64,000 nucleotides of DNA from Microbacterium sp. MYb72 (GTDB lineage Bacteria; Actinomycetota; Actinomycetes; Actinomycetales; Microbacteriaceae), in NCBI RefSeq assembly GCF_002979415.1, contig NZ_PCOT01000003.1, forward strand, positions 1-64,000, given 5' to 3'. A program made the position numbers and the translations under genes. The notes beneath the pieces are model-generated. The model made no database searches and was not told where the DNA came from. It worked only from the letters and a program-made list of their open reading frames with translations. Positions 23,921 through 32,878 of the stretch are shown one piece after another. Within the stretch, counting starts at the first letter, position 1, and every line of letters begins with the position of its first letter.

Positions 23921-25317
23921 CCAGCGACACCCTGCACCGCACCCCCGGGCGACCCACCCTGACGGCCGAGGTCCTGGTCGACCCTGAGACCGGGATCATC
24001 CGCTCCGTGCGGGAGGTCCCGCATCCGTCCGGTGCACCGGACCGATACCTCGCGCTCACGGCATCCGTCGCCGACGCGCGCATCCTCGGCGAGTGGCCGG
24101 CCGACCGCGTCTCACTCGGCACGTCCTTCGGAGACCGCGCTCAGGCGCGCATCGCCGCCATCGGCGAGGGCGTCGAGCGGTACTGCGGCAACTGGCTGCC
24201 GGATGTCCTTCCACCCGGCGAGCTGCGCGTCACCACGGCGCAGGAGCTGCGAGCACAAGGGGAGGCGGTCCTCGACGAGTCCGCGCTGCCCCGGTTCGCC
24301 GACTGGCAGCTCGATCGGCCGGGCTTCCCGTATCAGCGGCTGCTCCCCGACACCCCGACGCTGTGGGCGAGGTGCGACGAGCTCGGCGGCGGATCCGTCT
24401 GGGTGCCGGACGCCCTCGTGCACCTGAACTGGCGGCAGTCCCGGTTCCGCGCGCTGCCCCGGACGCACCACCTGAACTACGCCGGTATCGCCACCGGCGA
24501 CGGGGTCGACGATGCGCGCGACAGGGGAGTGCTCGAGGTCGTGGAGCGCGATGCGCTGGAGGTCTGGTGGCACCTCGACGGCCCCGCATTCGGCATCGAC
24601 CCCGCCACCGTCCCCGGTCTGCTCGACGACCTGCGGGGCAGCAGCCTGCGCGTGTGGCTCGTCGCGATGCCGTCGGAGTTCGCCCCCGCGATCGGTGCGC
24701 TCGTGCACGACGAGGAGCGCGGCCTGTACGCGGCCGGGTTCTCCGCAGCCCTCGAGCCGGAGCGCGCCGCACGCAAGGCGGTGCTGGAGGCCGTGCACAC
24801 GTGGATCTACACGCAGGGCTGCACTGCGGCCGACGGGTGGGTGTTCCGTGCTGTCGCCGAGGGGCTGATGGCGAAGGGCCTCACGCTCGACCACCGCCCC
24901 GACGCGGACTACACGACCGCGGCGGGCCCGCAGTACGAGAACGTGATCGATCTCGGCGCGCACGTGCAGGTGTGGCTCGATCCCGCCGTGCACGGCGAGG
25001 CGCGCCGGTTCCAGGCGCCCGTGCAGGGAGTGCGCCCGCTGAGCGCGATGTCTGCGGTGACGATGGACGAGGTCTATCGGCGACTGCGCGAGCGGGGGCA
25101 TCGGGTGCTCACGCGCGACCTCACCACCTCCGACGTACGGCGCACGCACCTGCGGGTGGTGCGCTCGATCGTCACGGGGTTCGTGCCCAACGCGCCCGCC
25201 GCGTTCTCCTATCTCGGGATGCCGCGGTTCAGGGCCGCCGCGGAGGAGCGCGGCTGGCGCACGACCTGGACCGGGGGACCGGAGGACTTCACGCTCCTCC
25301 CGGCCCCGCACATGTGA
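23917..25317 (+). CDS. YcaO-type (TOMM) cyclodehydratase
   Basis: 466 residues. ATP-dependent enzyme that activates backbone amides; in TOMM clusters it turns Ser/Thr/Cys into azolines. The Mg-ATP motifs are clear: SLGTSFGD, E84-G-V-E87-R88 (GEGVERY) and E207-V-V-E210-R-D (LEVVERDALEVWW). The C-terminus LLPAPHM keeps a reduced version of the Pro-rich tail of azole-forming YcaOs. The ATG at 23917 overlaps the hydrolase stop. With a separate E1-like partner upstream it fits the split C/D cyclodehydratase type; thioamide or amidine formation is an alternative chemistry for this superfamily. Confidence 0.93.
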   Translation: MTSDTLHRTPGRPTLTAEVLVDPETGIIRSVREVPHPSGAPDRYLALTASVADARILGEWPADRVSLGTSFGDRAQARIAAIGEGVERYCGNWLPDVLPPGELRVTTAQELRAQGEAVLDESALPRFADWQLDRPGFPYQRLLPDTPTLWARCDELGGGSVWVPDALVHLNWRQSRFRALPRTHHLNYAGIATGDGVDDARDRGVLEVVERDALEVWWHLDGPAFGIDPATVPGLLDDLRGSSLRVWLVAMPSEFAPAIGALVHDEERGLYAAGFSAALEPERAARKAVLEAVHTWIYTQGCTAADGWVFRAVAEGLMAKGLTLDHRPDADYTTAAGPQYENVIDLGAHVQVWLDPAVHGEARRFQAPVQGVRPLSAMSAVTMDEVYRRLRERGHRVLTRDLTTSDVRRTHLRVVRSIVTGFVPNAPAAFSYLGMPRFRAAAEERGWRTTWTGGPEDFTLLPAPHM

Positions 25318-25325
25318 GGGCCGCG

Positions 25326-26348
25326 GTGAGTGTCATGAGACAGGCGCGCCGCGGCATCCTCGGTCCGCTCGCCGAGGCGATGTCGTCGCGCGCGCCGGCG
25401 GGTCCGCTTCCGCCCGGACCGAGGGTGAACGACTGGGCCGCCGCGGGCGCCATCGTCGACGGTCCGTCGCAGGGTGTGCGGGATCTCCTCGACGACCTGT
25501 GGCACCCCGGGCCCCTCCATCGGGCAGCGGACGGCACGCCGACCCGCATACCCCGCCGACCCGTTCCCTCGGCGGGGGCCTGCTATCCGGTGCAGACGCA
25601 CGTGATCGACGGGACGGGTGCGAGACGCGTGTTCGACCACGAGCGCGGAGTCATCCTCCGGCGGGATGCCGAGGCGGAGGGTGCCTCCGGGTGGCCCGCG
25701 TCGGAGCGGGGCACCGCGGGAACGAGGCTGGTGTTCACCGTGCAGCCGGGCCGATCGTTCGGGCGCTATCGTCACCGGGCCTGGCCCCTGTGGATCGCGG
25801 ACGCCGCCTACGCACTCGCTGCCGTGCAGTTCCTGCTGGGCGCGCAGACCGGACAGGTCGAGCTCGGCCCGTCCGACCGCCTGCGCGGGATGCTGGGGGT
25901 TCCGCGGGCAGCCGACGCGGAGGCGTGGCTCGCGCTCGGGCTCGCGCCGGAGATCCCTCTCGCCGCCGTCGAGATCGCCGATGACCCGGCGTCGCTCCCC
26001 GCCCGCCGCGCGGCGCTCGCCGGCCGCCGTTCACCATCGATCGAGGAGTTCTCCGCACGCATCGGACCGGCGCCTCGGCCCGACGCGGAGCGCATCGCGC
26101 GCGCCGCGGGGCAGGCGTGGGTGCGCGGCGCATCGGCGATCTCCTCCTGGGCGGTGCCGGTGGATGCCGCTCCGGATGCCGTCGCCGCCGCGCTCTGGGA
26201 GTCTCACCTCTCCGCCGCACGCCTCTGCTACGAGGTCTCGCTCTCCGGAGACGCGGGCGCCCGTCCCGTCTCCGGCTTCCCCTCGACCGGCGACCGCTGG
26301 ATCCTCCACGCCGTCGCCCTCCTCGACACCCCTGGAGGTCCACGATGA
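25326..26348 (+). CDS. SagB-like flavin-dependent azoline oxidase/nitroreductase
   Basis: 340 residues. PVPSAGACYPVQ around Ser82 is the characteristic FMN-site segment of SagB/ThcOx dehydrogenases, which oxidise azolines to aromatic azoles. RHRAWPLWIADAAYALAAVQFLL and GVPRAADAEAWLALGLAPEIPLAAVEI match the later helices of the fold. GTG 25326 is chosen for the GAGGG upstream; ATG 25335 is an alternative. It is short and divergent compared with SagB, so activity is probable but not certain. The last four bases overlap the exporter gene. Confidence 0.75.
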   Translation: MSVMRQARRGILGPLAEAMSSRAPAGPLPPGPRVNDWAAAGAIVDGPSQGVRDLLDDLWHPGPLHRAADGTPTRIPRRPVPSAGACYPVQTHVIDGTGARRVFDHERGVILRRDAEAEGASGWPASERGTAGTRLVFTVQPGRSFGRYRHRAWPLWIADAAYALAAVQFLLGAQTGQVELGPSDRLRGMLGVPRAADAEAWLALGLAPEIPLAAVEIADDPASLPARRAALAGRRSPSIEEFSARIGPAPRPDAERIARAAGQAWVRGASAISSWAVPVDAAPDAVAAALWESHLSAARLCYEVSLSGDAGARPVSGFPSTGDRWILHAVALLDTPGGPR

Positions 26349-27982
26349 TGATCGTCCCCCCGCTGTGGCGCGAAGCGCGACGGCATCCGTGGCTGCTCGG
26401 CGGAAGCGTCGTGCTCCTGCTCCTGGTGTTCGCCACGCACCTCCTGCAGGCGCTCTCCCTCGCCTGGGCGCTCGCGGCGTTCGTGCGTGCGGACGTGGCA
26501 GGGGCGCTGGCCGGCATCGGCGCGATCGTCGCGATCGGCGCGACCCGGGTGCTGCTCACGCTCGCTCAGGGCGACGTCGCCGCGCGACTCGGTGCGCGGG
26601 TCAGGGAGGATCTGCGGGATGCCGCCGTCAGGGCGGTGCTCGTGCCGTGGCGCCTGCACGACGCGGCGCTCCGGGACGGGTCCACCCAGCTCACCATCGG
26701 CGACGGGATCGACGGGACCGACGCCTACGTGTCGAAGTACATCCCCGCCGTGGTGCAGCTCGCCGTCGGCAGCGTGATCGCCGTCGCACTGGTGGGGATG
26801 CTGTCGCCCCTGGCCGCGCTGTGCGTGTCGCTCGGCATCCTGCTCGCCGTGCTCGGTCCGCTGCTCTGGAAGAGGATGCTCGCGCGGCGCGGATTCGCGC
26901 ACTGGGACAGCTACGAAGCGCTCAGCGGCGACCTGCTCGAATCGCTCCGCGGCATGTCGACGCTGCGTGCGCTGGGCGACGTGCCCGCGACGCGCTCCCG
27001 ACTGGATGCGAGATCCGAAGCCCTCCGCCTCGCCACCGAGCGGGTCATGCGATCGTCTCTCGCGGAGACGGCCATCACCGATCTCGCCGTGCAGGCCGGG
27101 GTGGTCGTCGCGGCCGGCCTCGCCGTCGTCTCCGTGATGACGGGGCATCCCCCTGCCGTCGAGGTCTACGCGCTGCTCCTGCTCTCGTCGGAGGCGTTCC
27201 GCCCGGTGCGCGAGCTCTCGCGGCACTGGCATGCGGGGTTCCTCGGGCTCACGGCCGTGCCGGGGCTGGTCGCGCTGGGGGCGTTCCGACGCCCCGACGT
27301 CGAGCGGTCTCCCGTCGAGGCCCACCCCGCGGCACCCGCGGGGGAGGTGCTGCGCATCACGGGTCTCTCGTATCGCTACCCCGGCGCCGCCGCCGACGTC
27401 CTCCGGGGCGTCGACCTCCGTGCCGAGCGGGGGGAGGTGCACGCGATCGCCGGGCCTTCCGGTGCGGGCAAGTCCACGCTGTTCGACGTGGTCCTCGGGT
27501 TCCTCCCGGCGTCATCGGGCACGGTGGAGCTCGACGGACGTCCGCTCCGCGCCTCCGACGTCGCCGTGGTCTCGCAGCGACCCGTCCTGTTCGCGGGAAC
27601 CATCAGGGAGAACGTCGATCTGTTCGGTGCGGGGCAGGAAGCGCTCGAACGGGCCTGCGCAGCCGCCGGCGTGCTCGACGAGATCAGAGCGATCCCCGAG
27701 GGGTTCGACGCGATGGTGGCGGAGGCGGGGACGAGCCTCTCCGGCGGGCAGAGACAGCGGCTCGCCCTCGCGAGGGCGCTGCTCGCGCGCCGCCCCGTGC
27801 TCCTCGTCGACGAGCCGACCAGCGCCCTCGACGACCGCAGCGCCCTGACCGTCGCGGAGACGCTGGAGCGTGTCGCCGCAGAGAGGATCGTGCTCATGAT
27901 CAGCCACCGCCCCGAGGCCCTCGCGCGGGTCGCCGACGTGCGCGTCCTGCGCGACGGGATGCTCGTGAGGGAGGCATCGTGA
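26345..27982 (+). CDS. ABC exporter half-transporter 1 (TMD-NBD)
   Basis: 545 residues. An N-terminal six-helix membrane domain (about 20-290) is followed by a nucleotide-binding domain with Walker A GPSGAGKS at 370-377, signature LSGGQRQRLALARALL and DEPTSALDD. Organised like CydD/CydC or bacteriocin exporters. Strong GGAGG lies before ATG 26345. It is coupled to the next exporter by a GTGA overlap, so the two halves probably form a heterodimer that exports the modified peptide. Confidence 0.92.
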   Translation: MMIVPPLWREARRHPWLLGGSVVLLLLVFATHLLQALSLAWALAAFVRADVAGALAGIGAIVAIGATRVLLTLAQGDVAARLGARVREDLRDAAVRAVLVPWRLHDAALRDGSTQLTIGDGIDGTDAYVSKYIPAVVQLAVGSVIAVALVGMLSPLAALCVSLGILLAVLGPLLWKRMLARRGFAHWDSYEALSGDLLESLRGMSTLRALGDVPATRSRLDARSEALRLATERVMRSSLAETAITDLAVQAGVVVAAGLAVVSVMTGHPPAVEVYALLLLSSEAFRPVRELSRHWHAGFLGLTAVPGLVALGAFRRPDVERSPVEAHPAAPAGEVLRITGLSYRYPGAAADVLRGVDLRAERGEVHAIAGPSGAGKSTLFDVVLGFLPASSGTVELDGRPLRASDVAVVSQRPVLFAGTIRENVDLFGAGQEALERACAAAGVLDEIRAIPEGFDAMVAEAGTSLSGGQRQRLALARALLARRPVLLVDEPTSALDDRSALTVAETLERVAAERIVLMISHRPEALARVADVRVLRDGMLVREAS

Positions 27983-29610
27983 CCTCCGCCGTCGTCGTGC
28001 TCGCCCGCCTGCTCCCGCCCCTGAGGCCGGAATGGCGGAGGATCGTCGGCAGCTACGCGATCGCCACGGCGAGTCTGTGCGCCCTCGCGGCGATCGGCGT
28101 GCTCACCGCCCTGGGCGTCGGCGGGGCGGTGGTGCACGGATCCTGGCCGCCTGCGGCGTGGTGGATCGCTCTCGGCGCTCTCGTGCTCGTGCGCACGGTC
28201 CTCACCTGGCGGGAGATGGATGTCTCGCACGCTCTCGCGTATCGGGTCCTCGCTCGACTCCGGATGGCGCTGTTCGACGCCTACTCGCGCAGTGTGCCCG
28301 GCCGCCGCAGGGAGCACTCAGGGCGCGCGGCATCCGTGGCGCTGACCGACATCGAGAAGCTGGAGTTCTTCTACGCGCACACGGTCGCGCAGATCGGCGC
28401 GGCGCTCACCCTGTTCGTCGGGGCGCTGGTGTGCGCCGTCGCGGTGATGCCGGCAGTGGGGCTCGTGATGCTCGGCGGAGCCCTCGCCGTCGCGCTCACG
28501 GCCTGGGCGGGAGCGGGTCCCGCGCGTCGCGTCGGGGCCCAGGAGCAGCGGGAACGGGAGACGCAGTCCGAGCGGCTGGTGGACGCGCTCGGCGCGCTGC
28601 GCGAGATCCTCGCCTACGGTCTGCAGGACCGCGTCGTACGGGAGGCGGTCGCGGGAACGCGGCGGTCGGCGCGCATCAGCCGTCGCCGGGAGGCCATCTC
28701 GCACCTCGTCGACGGGACGCGCGAGCTGATCCTGGCCGTCGTCGTGATCGGTGTGATCGCGGTGGCTCTCGTGCAGCGCGGCACGGACGACGCCCACGCG
28801 GCGCTGCTCCCTGCGCTCGTCGCGCTGGCCGTCACGGGGGTCGCCGCGGTCGCGGATGCCGCGCGCACCGTGTCGGAGCTGCATCCGCTGATCGCGAGCG
28901 CCGACCGCGTGGGCGCCGGACTCCGTCGTCCGCCGGTCGTCGCGCCGGTCGACGATCCGATCCCCCTGCCGGACGGACCGCTGGGTGTGCGGTTCGGCAG
29001 GGTCTCGTTCTCCTACGACGATCGGTCCGAGGTGGTGCACGACTGGTCTCTCGACGTCGCACCGGGCGAGCACGTCGGGCTGGCGGGCCCGTCGGGCGCG
29101 GGCAAGAGCACGGTCATCGCCCTCGCGGCTCGTCTGTGGGATCCGGATGCCGGCGCGGTCGCGCTCACCGACGAGTCGGGGGCGGCGTATCCGCTGGGCC
29201 GTGTCCGCGACGCCGACCTCCGACGCGTCGTCGCCGTCGTGGAGCAGGACGCCAGGCTCTTCCACGGCACCGTGCGCGAGAACCTGCTGCGCGGCGACGG
29301 CATCCGCAGCGACGGCGAGCTGCGGGACGCCCTCACCAGGGTCGGCGCCGACGACTGGATCGCCCTCGACGACGAACTCGGAGAGCACGGAGTGCGCCTC
29401 TCCGGGGGTCAGCGGGCGCGGCTGGCGCTCGCGCGGGCGCTCTGCCGGGAGCCCCGCATCCTCATCGTCGATGAGATCACGGCGAGCCTGGACGCGGAGT
29501 CCGAGCGCATCATCTCCGACGTGCTCGGAGCTTTCCCCGGCACGGTCATCGCCGCATCGCACCGAAGGGAGACACTGGGGGCCTTCGCTCGCGTCGTCAG
29601 AGTCGGCTGA
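27979..29610 (+). CDS. ABC exporter half-transporter 2 (TMD-NBD)
   Basis: 543 residues. Membrane domain, then NBD with Walker A GPSGAGKS near 370, signature LSGGQRARLALARALCREP and Walker B VDEITASLD. Instead of the usual DEPTSALD glutamate-proline, this half has DEITASLD. The Glu is kept, so it can hydrolyse ATP. GTG 27979 overlaps the previous stop. It is the last gene of the rightward operon; the following genes are on the opposite strand. Confidence 0.92.
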   Translation: MTSAVVVLARLLPPLRPEWRRIVGSYAIATASLCALAAIGVLTALGVGGAVVHGSWPPAAWWIALGALVLVRTVLTWREMDVSHALAYRVLARLRMALFDAYSRSVPGRRREHSGRAASVALTDIEKLEFFYAHTVAQIGAALTLFVGALVCAVAVMPAVGLVMLGGALAVALTAWAGAGPARRVGAQEQRERETQSERLVDALGALREILAYGLQDRVVREAVAGTRRSARISRRREAISHLVDGTRELILAVVVIGVIAVALVQRGTDDAHAALLPALVALAVTGVAAVADAARTVSELHPLIASADRVGAGLRRPPVVAPVDDPIPLPDGPLGVRFGRVSFSYDDRSEVVHDWSLDVAPGEHVGLAGPSGAGKSTVIALAARLWDPDAGAVALTDESGAAYPLGRVRDADLRRVVAVVEQDARLFHGTVRENLLRGDGIRSDGELRDALTRVGADDWIALDDELGEHGVRLSGGQRARLALARALCREPRILIVDEITASLDAESERIISDVLGAFPGTVIAASHRRETLGAFARVVRVG

Positions 29611-29637
29611 TCACCGTCCGCGCTGCAGCGCCGAGCG

Positions 29638-29931
29638 TCAGGAGTAGGTCAGTCCGAAGAACGTGGACCCGAGCATGAGGGCGATCACGGCGACGACGGC
29701 GCTGACCGCCCGGACCCACGCCGGGCCGTATCGCACCGCGACCACGCCGGAGACGATCGCGGCGATCATCGCCGCGAAGCTCACGTAGCGGATGGTGATG
29801 TCGGGGAGCCCCGCTGCGGTCGCGACACCGGCGAAGAGCACCAGTGCGGCGGCGAAAGCGGCGGGGGACAGGCGGGCCGTCACCTGCCGAGGCTCGATCA
29901 TGCGCTCGACTCGCTGTTCCGGAACGCTCAC
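29638..29931 (-). CDS. Small membrane protein of unknown function
   Basis: About 97 residues. Three hydrophobic segments (PAAFAAALVLFAGVATAAG, YVSFAAMIAAIVSGVVAV, VRAVSAVVAVIALMLGSTFFG) indicate a three-pass membrane protein. The start is uncertain: GTG 29931 has GGAG 5 bases upstream; GTG 29937 and ATG 29901 are alternatives. I do not recognise a family. Confidence 0.55.
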   Translation of the reverse strand: MSVPEQRVERMIEPRQVTARLSPAAFAAALVLFAGVATAAGLPDITIRYVSFAAMIAAIVSGVVAVRYGPAWVRAVSAVVAVIALMLGSTFFGLTYS

Positions 29932-30037
29932 ATTCACTCCACTCGACGACCCTGTCCACACCAGTGCCACCAGGCTCGCATGCCCAGGAGGATCCCGCAA
30001 CGGCCGGTCGGAGTCGACGCACGCGCTGCCTTTCCGC

Positions 30038-30640
30038 TCACACGCTCTCGAGCGGATTCTCCGCCAGCTTGCGGATGAGGCCGCCGTCGACGAGGCGCCG
30101 CGCGGCGCTGCGGGGCTTCCGCGCCGATTGGTCGAGCACGCACGTGCCGAACTCCTCGGCGAGCGTGAGCCGCGGGTAGGCGTTGAGCACCTCGCGGCGG
30201 AAGTCGAGGGGTATCTCCTCGTCGCGTCGCCCCGAGATGTCGAGGCCGGTCGCGATCTCCAGCAGGTAGCCCTCGACATCCTCGTCGGGGTCGACTTCGG
30301 GCCAGTTGTGGCGCACGATGACCTCGTTCACTCGCCGGCGCCGGTCGGGCGACCACCCGGCCCCCGCGGTGAGGGCTTCGCCGACGAAGCCGCCGGCCTC
30401 CTCGTAGCCGAGAGCGTGGTTGTCGTAGGCGGGCACCAGGCCGATGTCGTGGAGGATCGCAGCGGTGTAGAGCAGCTCGTGATCGACGTCGGTGCGGCCC
30501 TCGATGATCGCGAAGGCCTCGGCCCAGAGCCACGAGCGCACCACATGGTTCGCGATCGCCGGCGTGTGGAAGTCGTCGAGCAGAGCCAGCGCGCCTCGTG
30601 CGGCCGCGGTGTCCGGTGGCGTGAAGTCGGTGAGGCGCAT
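30038..30640 (-). CDS. HD-domain protein, putative phosphohydrolase
   Basis: 200 residues. The HD signature is visible (NHVVRSWLWAEAF ... LLYTAAILHDIGL ... HALGYEEAGG), giving the metal-binding His/His-Asp set of the superfamily. It resembles uncharacterised cyanamide-hydratase-like HD proteins of about 200 residues, but the substrate cannot be inferred. ATG 30640 has GGAG 6 bases upstream on its strand. No operon partner. Confidence 0.8.
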   Translation of the reverse strand: MRLTDFTPPDTAAARGALALLDDFHTPAIANHVVRSWLWAEAFAIIEGRTDVDHELLYTAAILHDIGLVPAYDNHALGYEEAGGFVGEALTAGAGWSPDRRRRVNEVIVRHNWPEVDPDEDVEGYLLEIATGLDISGRRDEEIPLDFRREVLNAYPRLTLAEEFGTCVLDQSARKPRSAARRLVDGGLIRKLAENPLESV

Positions 30641-30730
30641 GTTTCTCCGGTGGGTCGCGATCGAGTGCGCCCAGTGTAGCCGCGCGGTCGGCGCTCCCCG
30701 CCTGCATGCCGGGTCCGGCATGAGATCGAT

Positions 30731-30750
30731 CGGATTCGCGTAATGAAACG
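30731..30750 (+). promoter_or_regulatory. Conserved upstream motif, copy 1
   Basis: CGGATTCGCGTAATGAAACG, 33 bases from TAATG to the ATG at 30774. Nearly the same block occurs upstream of the paralogous gene at 31863. It is probably a promoter or operator; the sigma class cannot be told. Confidence 0.5.
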
Positions 30751-30773
30751 GCCCCTCTCTGCATCTCATCGGT

Positions 30774-31226
30774 ATGAGCATCATCGAGCCGCGCCTGTTC
30801 CGTGATCCTGAGTCGGATGCCGCCTTCATCGCGGTCGGGACTCGTCTGCAGCGACGGGCGATGCTCGACCTGAGCATCGACGAGGAGATCGTGCGCGGAG
30901 ACCTGCGGGGGGCCACTCTCGAGGAGCCGTTGCGTTCGGCGCTGGTGCTGGTCGTCGAGCACGAGCTCAAGCAGGAGGAGCCGCTCACCGAGGCCGAGCT
31001 GCTCGCCACCGTGCGCACGCGCCGTCTGTTCGGAGCGGGGCGCTACCGTCGCCGGCTCGATGCTCTCGCTGGCATGAACCTCGTCCGCCGCGAGGGCCGC
31101 GGCCTGCACGCCACGGTCGCCGGCATCTCCGCGGTGCTGCGGCCGTCGTCGCTGGAGGGGCCGCGTCTGCCGCGCGAGCTGCTGCGCGTCCTCCGTCAGG
31201 CCGAGCTCGCCCGTCAGCGTCGCTGA
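30774..31226 (+). CDS. Uncharacterised small protein, paralogue A
   Basis: 150 residues, soluble and charged. The order of motifs is RRAMLDLSIDEEIVRGDLRGATLEEPLRSALVLVVEHEL, then EPLTEAELL and a C-terminal PRELLRVLRQAE. All have counterparts in the protein at 31863-32318, so the two are paralogues separated by one lipoprotein gene. The arrangement of helices suggests a small helical regulator or DNA-binding protein, but no HTH is certain. I do not recognise the family. Confidence 0.7.
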   Translation: MSIIEPRLFRDPESDAAFIAVGTRLQRRAMLDLSIDEEIVRGDLRGATLEEPLRSALVLVVEHELKQEEPLTEAELLATVRTRRLFGAGRYRRRLDALAGMNLVRREGRGLHATVAGISAVLRPSSLEGPRLPRELLRVLRQAELARQRR

Positions 31227-31275
31227 CCCGGCGCTGGCGATCGCGGTCGGGGAGCGACCCGCTAGCATCGGGCGC

Positions 31276-31713
31276 ATGTCTGCCTCACGGTTCTGGTCGG
31301 CGGCGCTCGCCGCGGGTGTCCTGCTGCTGCTCACGACCGGCTGCTCGACGAACGCGTCGCCGGTGGCAGAGGAGCCGGATGCCGGCGCACCGGCTGTGGA
31401 GTCCGAGGCGGCGGGTGAAGGCTGGGTCGTCGTGAAGTTCGAGAGCCGCGACGAGCGGTTCGACCTCGACCTCATGGACAAGATGCTCGCCACGGAGCTC
31501 GCCGCCGATGAGGCGCTCGCCGCCGCCGAGGCCGGCGCGATCGACGGCAACGACGTCGGAGACGGCGAGTACGCGCTCTACTTCACCGGGGGAGACGCCG
31601 AGCGGATGTGGGAGATCCTCGAGCCGATCTTCGCGGACGCGCCTGTGCCGTGGACCACGGTCGTGCTCAAGAGCGGCTTCGACGACTCCGAGCCCCGCGT
31701 CCTCACGCAGTAG
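31276..31713 (+). CDS. Putative lipoprotein of unknown function
   Basis: 145 residues. Signal peptide ending TTGC (Cys23), an acidic Ala/Glu/Pro linker, then a compact domain (WVVVKFESRDERFDLDLMDKML ... DGEYALYFTGGDAERMWEILEPIF). The gene is leaderless in appearance: TAGCAT at 31263-31268 lies 7 bases before the ATG. It stands between the two paralogous small proteins. No family recognised. Confidence 0.7.
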   Translation: MSASRFWSAALAAGVLLLLTTGCSTNASPVAEEPDAGAPAVESEAAGEGWVVVKFESRDERFDLDLMDKMLATELAADEALAAAEAGAIDGNDVGDGEYALYFTGGDAERMWEILEPIFADAPVPWTTVVLKSGFDDSEPRVLTQ

Positions 31714-31820
31714 CGGCGGCCAGCTCCTCCGCCTGCGGGCGTGGTTCCGATGCCGCTCATCACGCGCGAATCGGTGCGTGATCTGCGCGCGGATCCGGTG
31801 CCGTCCGACGACTCTCCGAC

Positions 31821-31840
31821 CGATTCCGCGTAATGGAACG
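31821..31840 (+). promoter_or_regulatory. Conserved upstream motif, copy 2
   Basis: CGATTCCGCGTAATGGAACG, 32 bases from TAATG to the ATG at 31863. It shares the CGCGTAATG(A/G)AACG core and its distance with copy 1 at 30731-30750. Confidence 0.5.
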
Positions 31841-31862
31841 CGTTCTCGCGCGTCTTGCAAGT

Positions 31863-32318
31863 ATGAACGCCGACGATCGGCGCCTACCCGGCGTGCCCGA
31901 AACCACCCCGCTCCCGCAGAGCGGGGCGGCGCCGCTGCGTCGCCGTGCCGCCCTCGATGTGAGCATCGACGACGAGCTCCTGCGCGGTGAGCTGCGCGGG
32001 GCCGAGCTCTCCGATGCGCTGCGTCTCACGCTCTCCGCTCTGGTCGAGCACGAACTGGCGACCGCAGAGCCGCTCACCGAGAAGGAGTTCCTCGAGAACG
32101 AGCCGATCGGCGGTCCCTTCCCCTCCACGCGGAAGGCTCGCAGGCTCGAGACGCTGATCTCCCAGAGTCTGGCGCGCCGAGAGGACGGCCGCGTCCGGCC
32201 GACCGTCGCCGGTGTCGCGGCGATCATGCAGATCTCCGCGCTGCCCGACTCCGAGCACCCTCCGCGAGAGCTGCTGCGCGCTCTCCGGCAGTCGGAGATC
32301 GACGGCATCCGGCTCTGA
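31863..32318 (+). CDS. Uncharacterised small protein, paralogue B
   Basis: 151 residues. RRRAALDVSIDDELLRGELRGAELSDALRLTLSALVEHEL, EPLTEKEFLENEP and PPRELLRALRQSE align with paralogue A in the same order. ATG 31863 is preferred over the earlier ATG 31833 because the distance to the shared upstream motif then matches paralogue A. Function unknown. Confidence 0.7.
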   Translation: MNADDRRLPGVPETTPLPQSGAAPLRRRAALDVSIDDELLRGELRGAELSDALRLTLSALVEHELATAEPLTEKEFLENEPIGGPFPSTRKARRLETLISQSLARREDGRVRPTVAGVAAIMQISALPDSEHPPRELLRALRQSEIDGIRL

Positions 32319-32340
32319 TCGCTCTGCCTAGACTGGTGCG

Positions 32341-32832
32341 ATGCGAGCGCTCACCGAGGCAGAAGTCCGCTCCTCGTTCGTCAATGCGGATGCCGACGAG
32401 CTGCGGGTCATGGAGATGCCGCACGATTTCGTGCTCGTCGACTGGGACTACCTCGACTTCTTCGCCTGGCGCGACCCGAGCGCCGGCAAGCGCGGGTACG
32501 TGCTGATCCAGCACGAAGGTCAGATCAGGGGCGTCGTGCTGCGCGTCTCCGAGCCGGGGCGCGCACGCTCCGGGATGTGCAACATCTGCCACACGATGCA
32601 GCCGGGCAACCAGGTCGCGATGTTCTCCGCTCGGCGTGCGGGCGACGAGGGCGAGCGGGGCGATTCGGTCGGCACCTACATCTGCGCCGATCTCTCCTGT
32701 CACGAGAGCGTCCGGCTGGCTCATCCGCTCGCGCCGAACGAGGTGCGGGCCCCGGGGCAGGTCGACTACCGCCTCGACGGCACCCGTCGCCGCATGGAGG
32801 CCTTCGTCGCGCGGGTGTGGGAGCGGTCCTGA
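32341..32832 (+). CDS. FBP-domain (FusB-type) zinc-finger protein, putative EF-G-binding
   Basis: 163 residues. It contains the treble-clef zinc finger of the FusB/FBP family: CNICHTMQPGNQVAMF followed by YICADLSCHES, with four Cys in two pairs. FusB-type proteins bind elongation factor G and can rescue stalled EF-G, which in staphylococci gives fusidic acid resistance. In actinobacteria most members are untested. Leaderless start: TAGACT (32329-32334) lies 6 bases before the ATG. Confidence 0.8.
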   Translation: MRALTEAEVRSSFVNADADELRVMEMPHDFVLVDWDYLDFFAWRDPSAGKRGYVLIQHEGQIRGVVLRVSEPGRARSGMCNICHTMQPGNQVAMFSARRAGDEGERGDSVGTYICADLSCHESVRLAHPLAPNEVRAPGQVDYRLDGTRRRMEAFVARVWERS

Positions 32833-32878
32833 TCGCGATTACCCTGGAGGCATCCGTCCTGTGCTCGAAGGAGACGCC

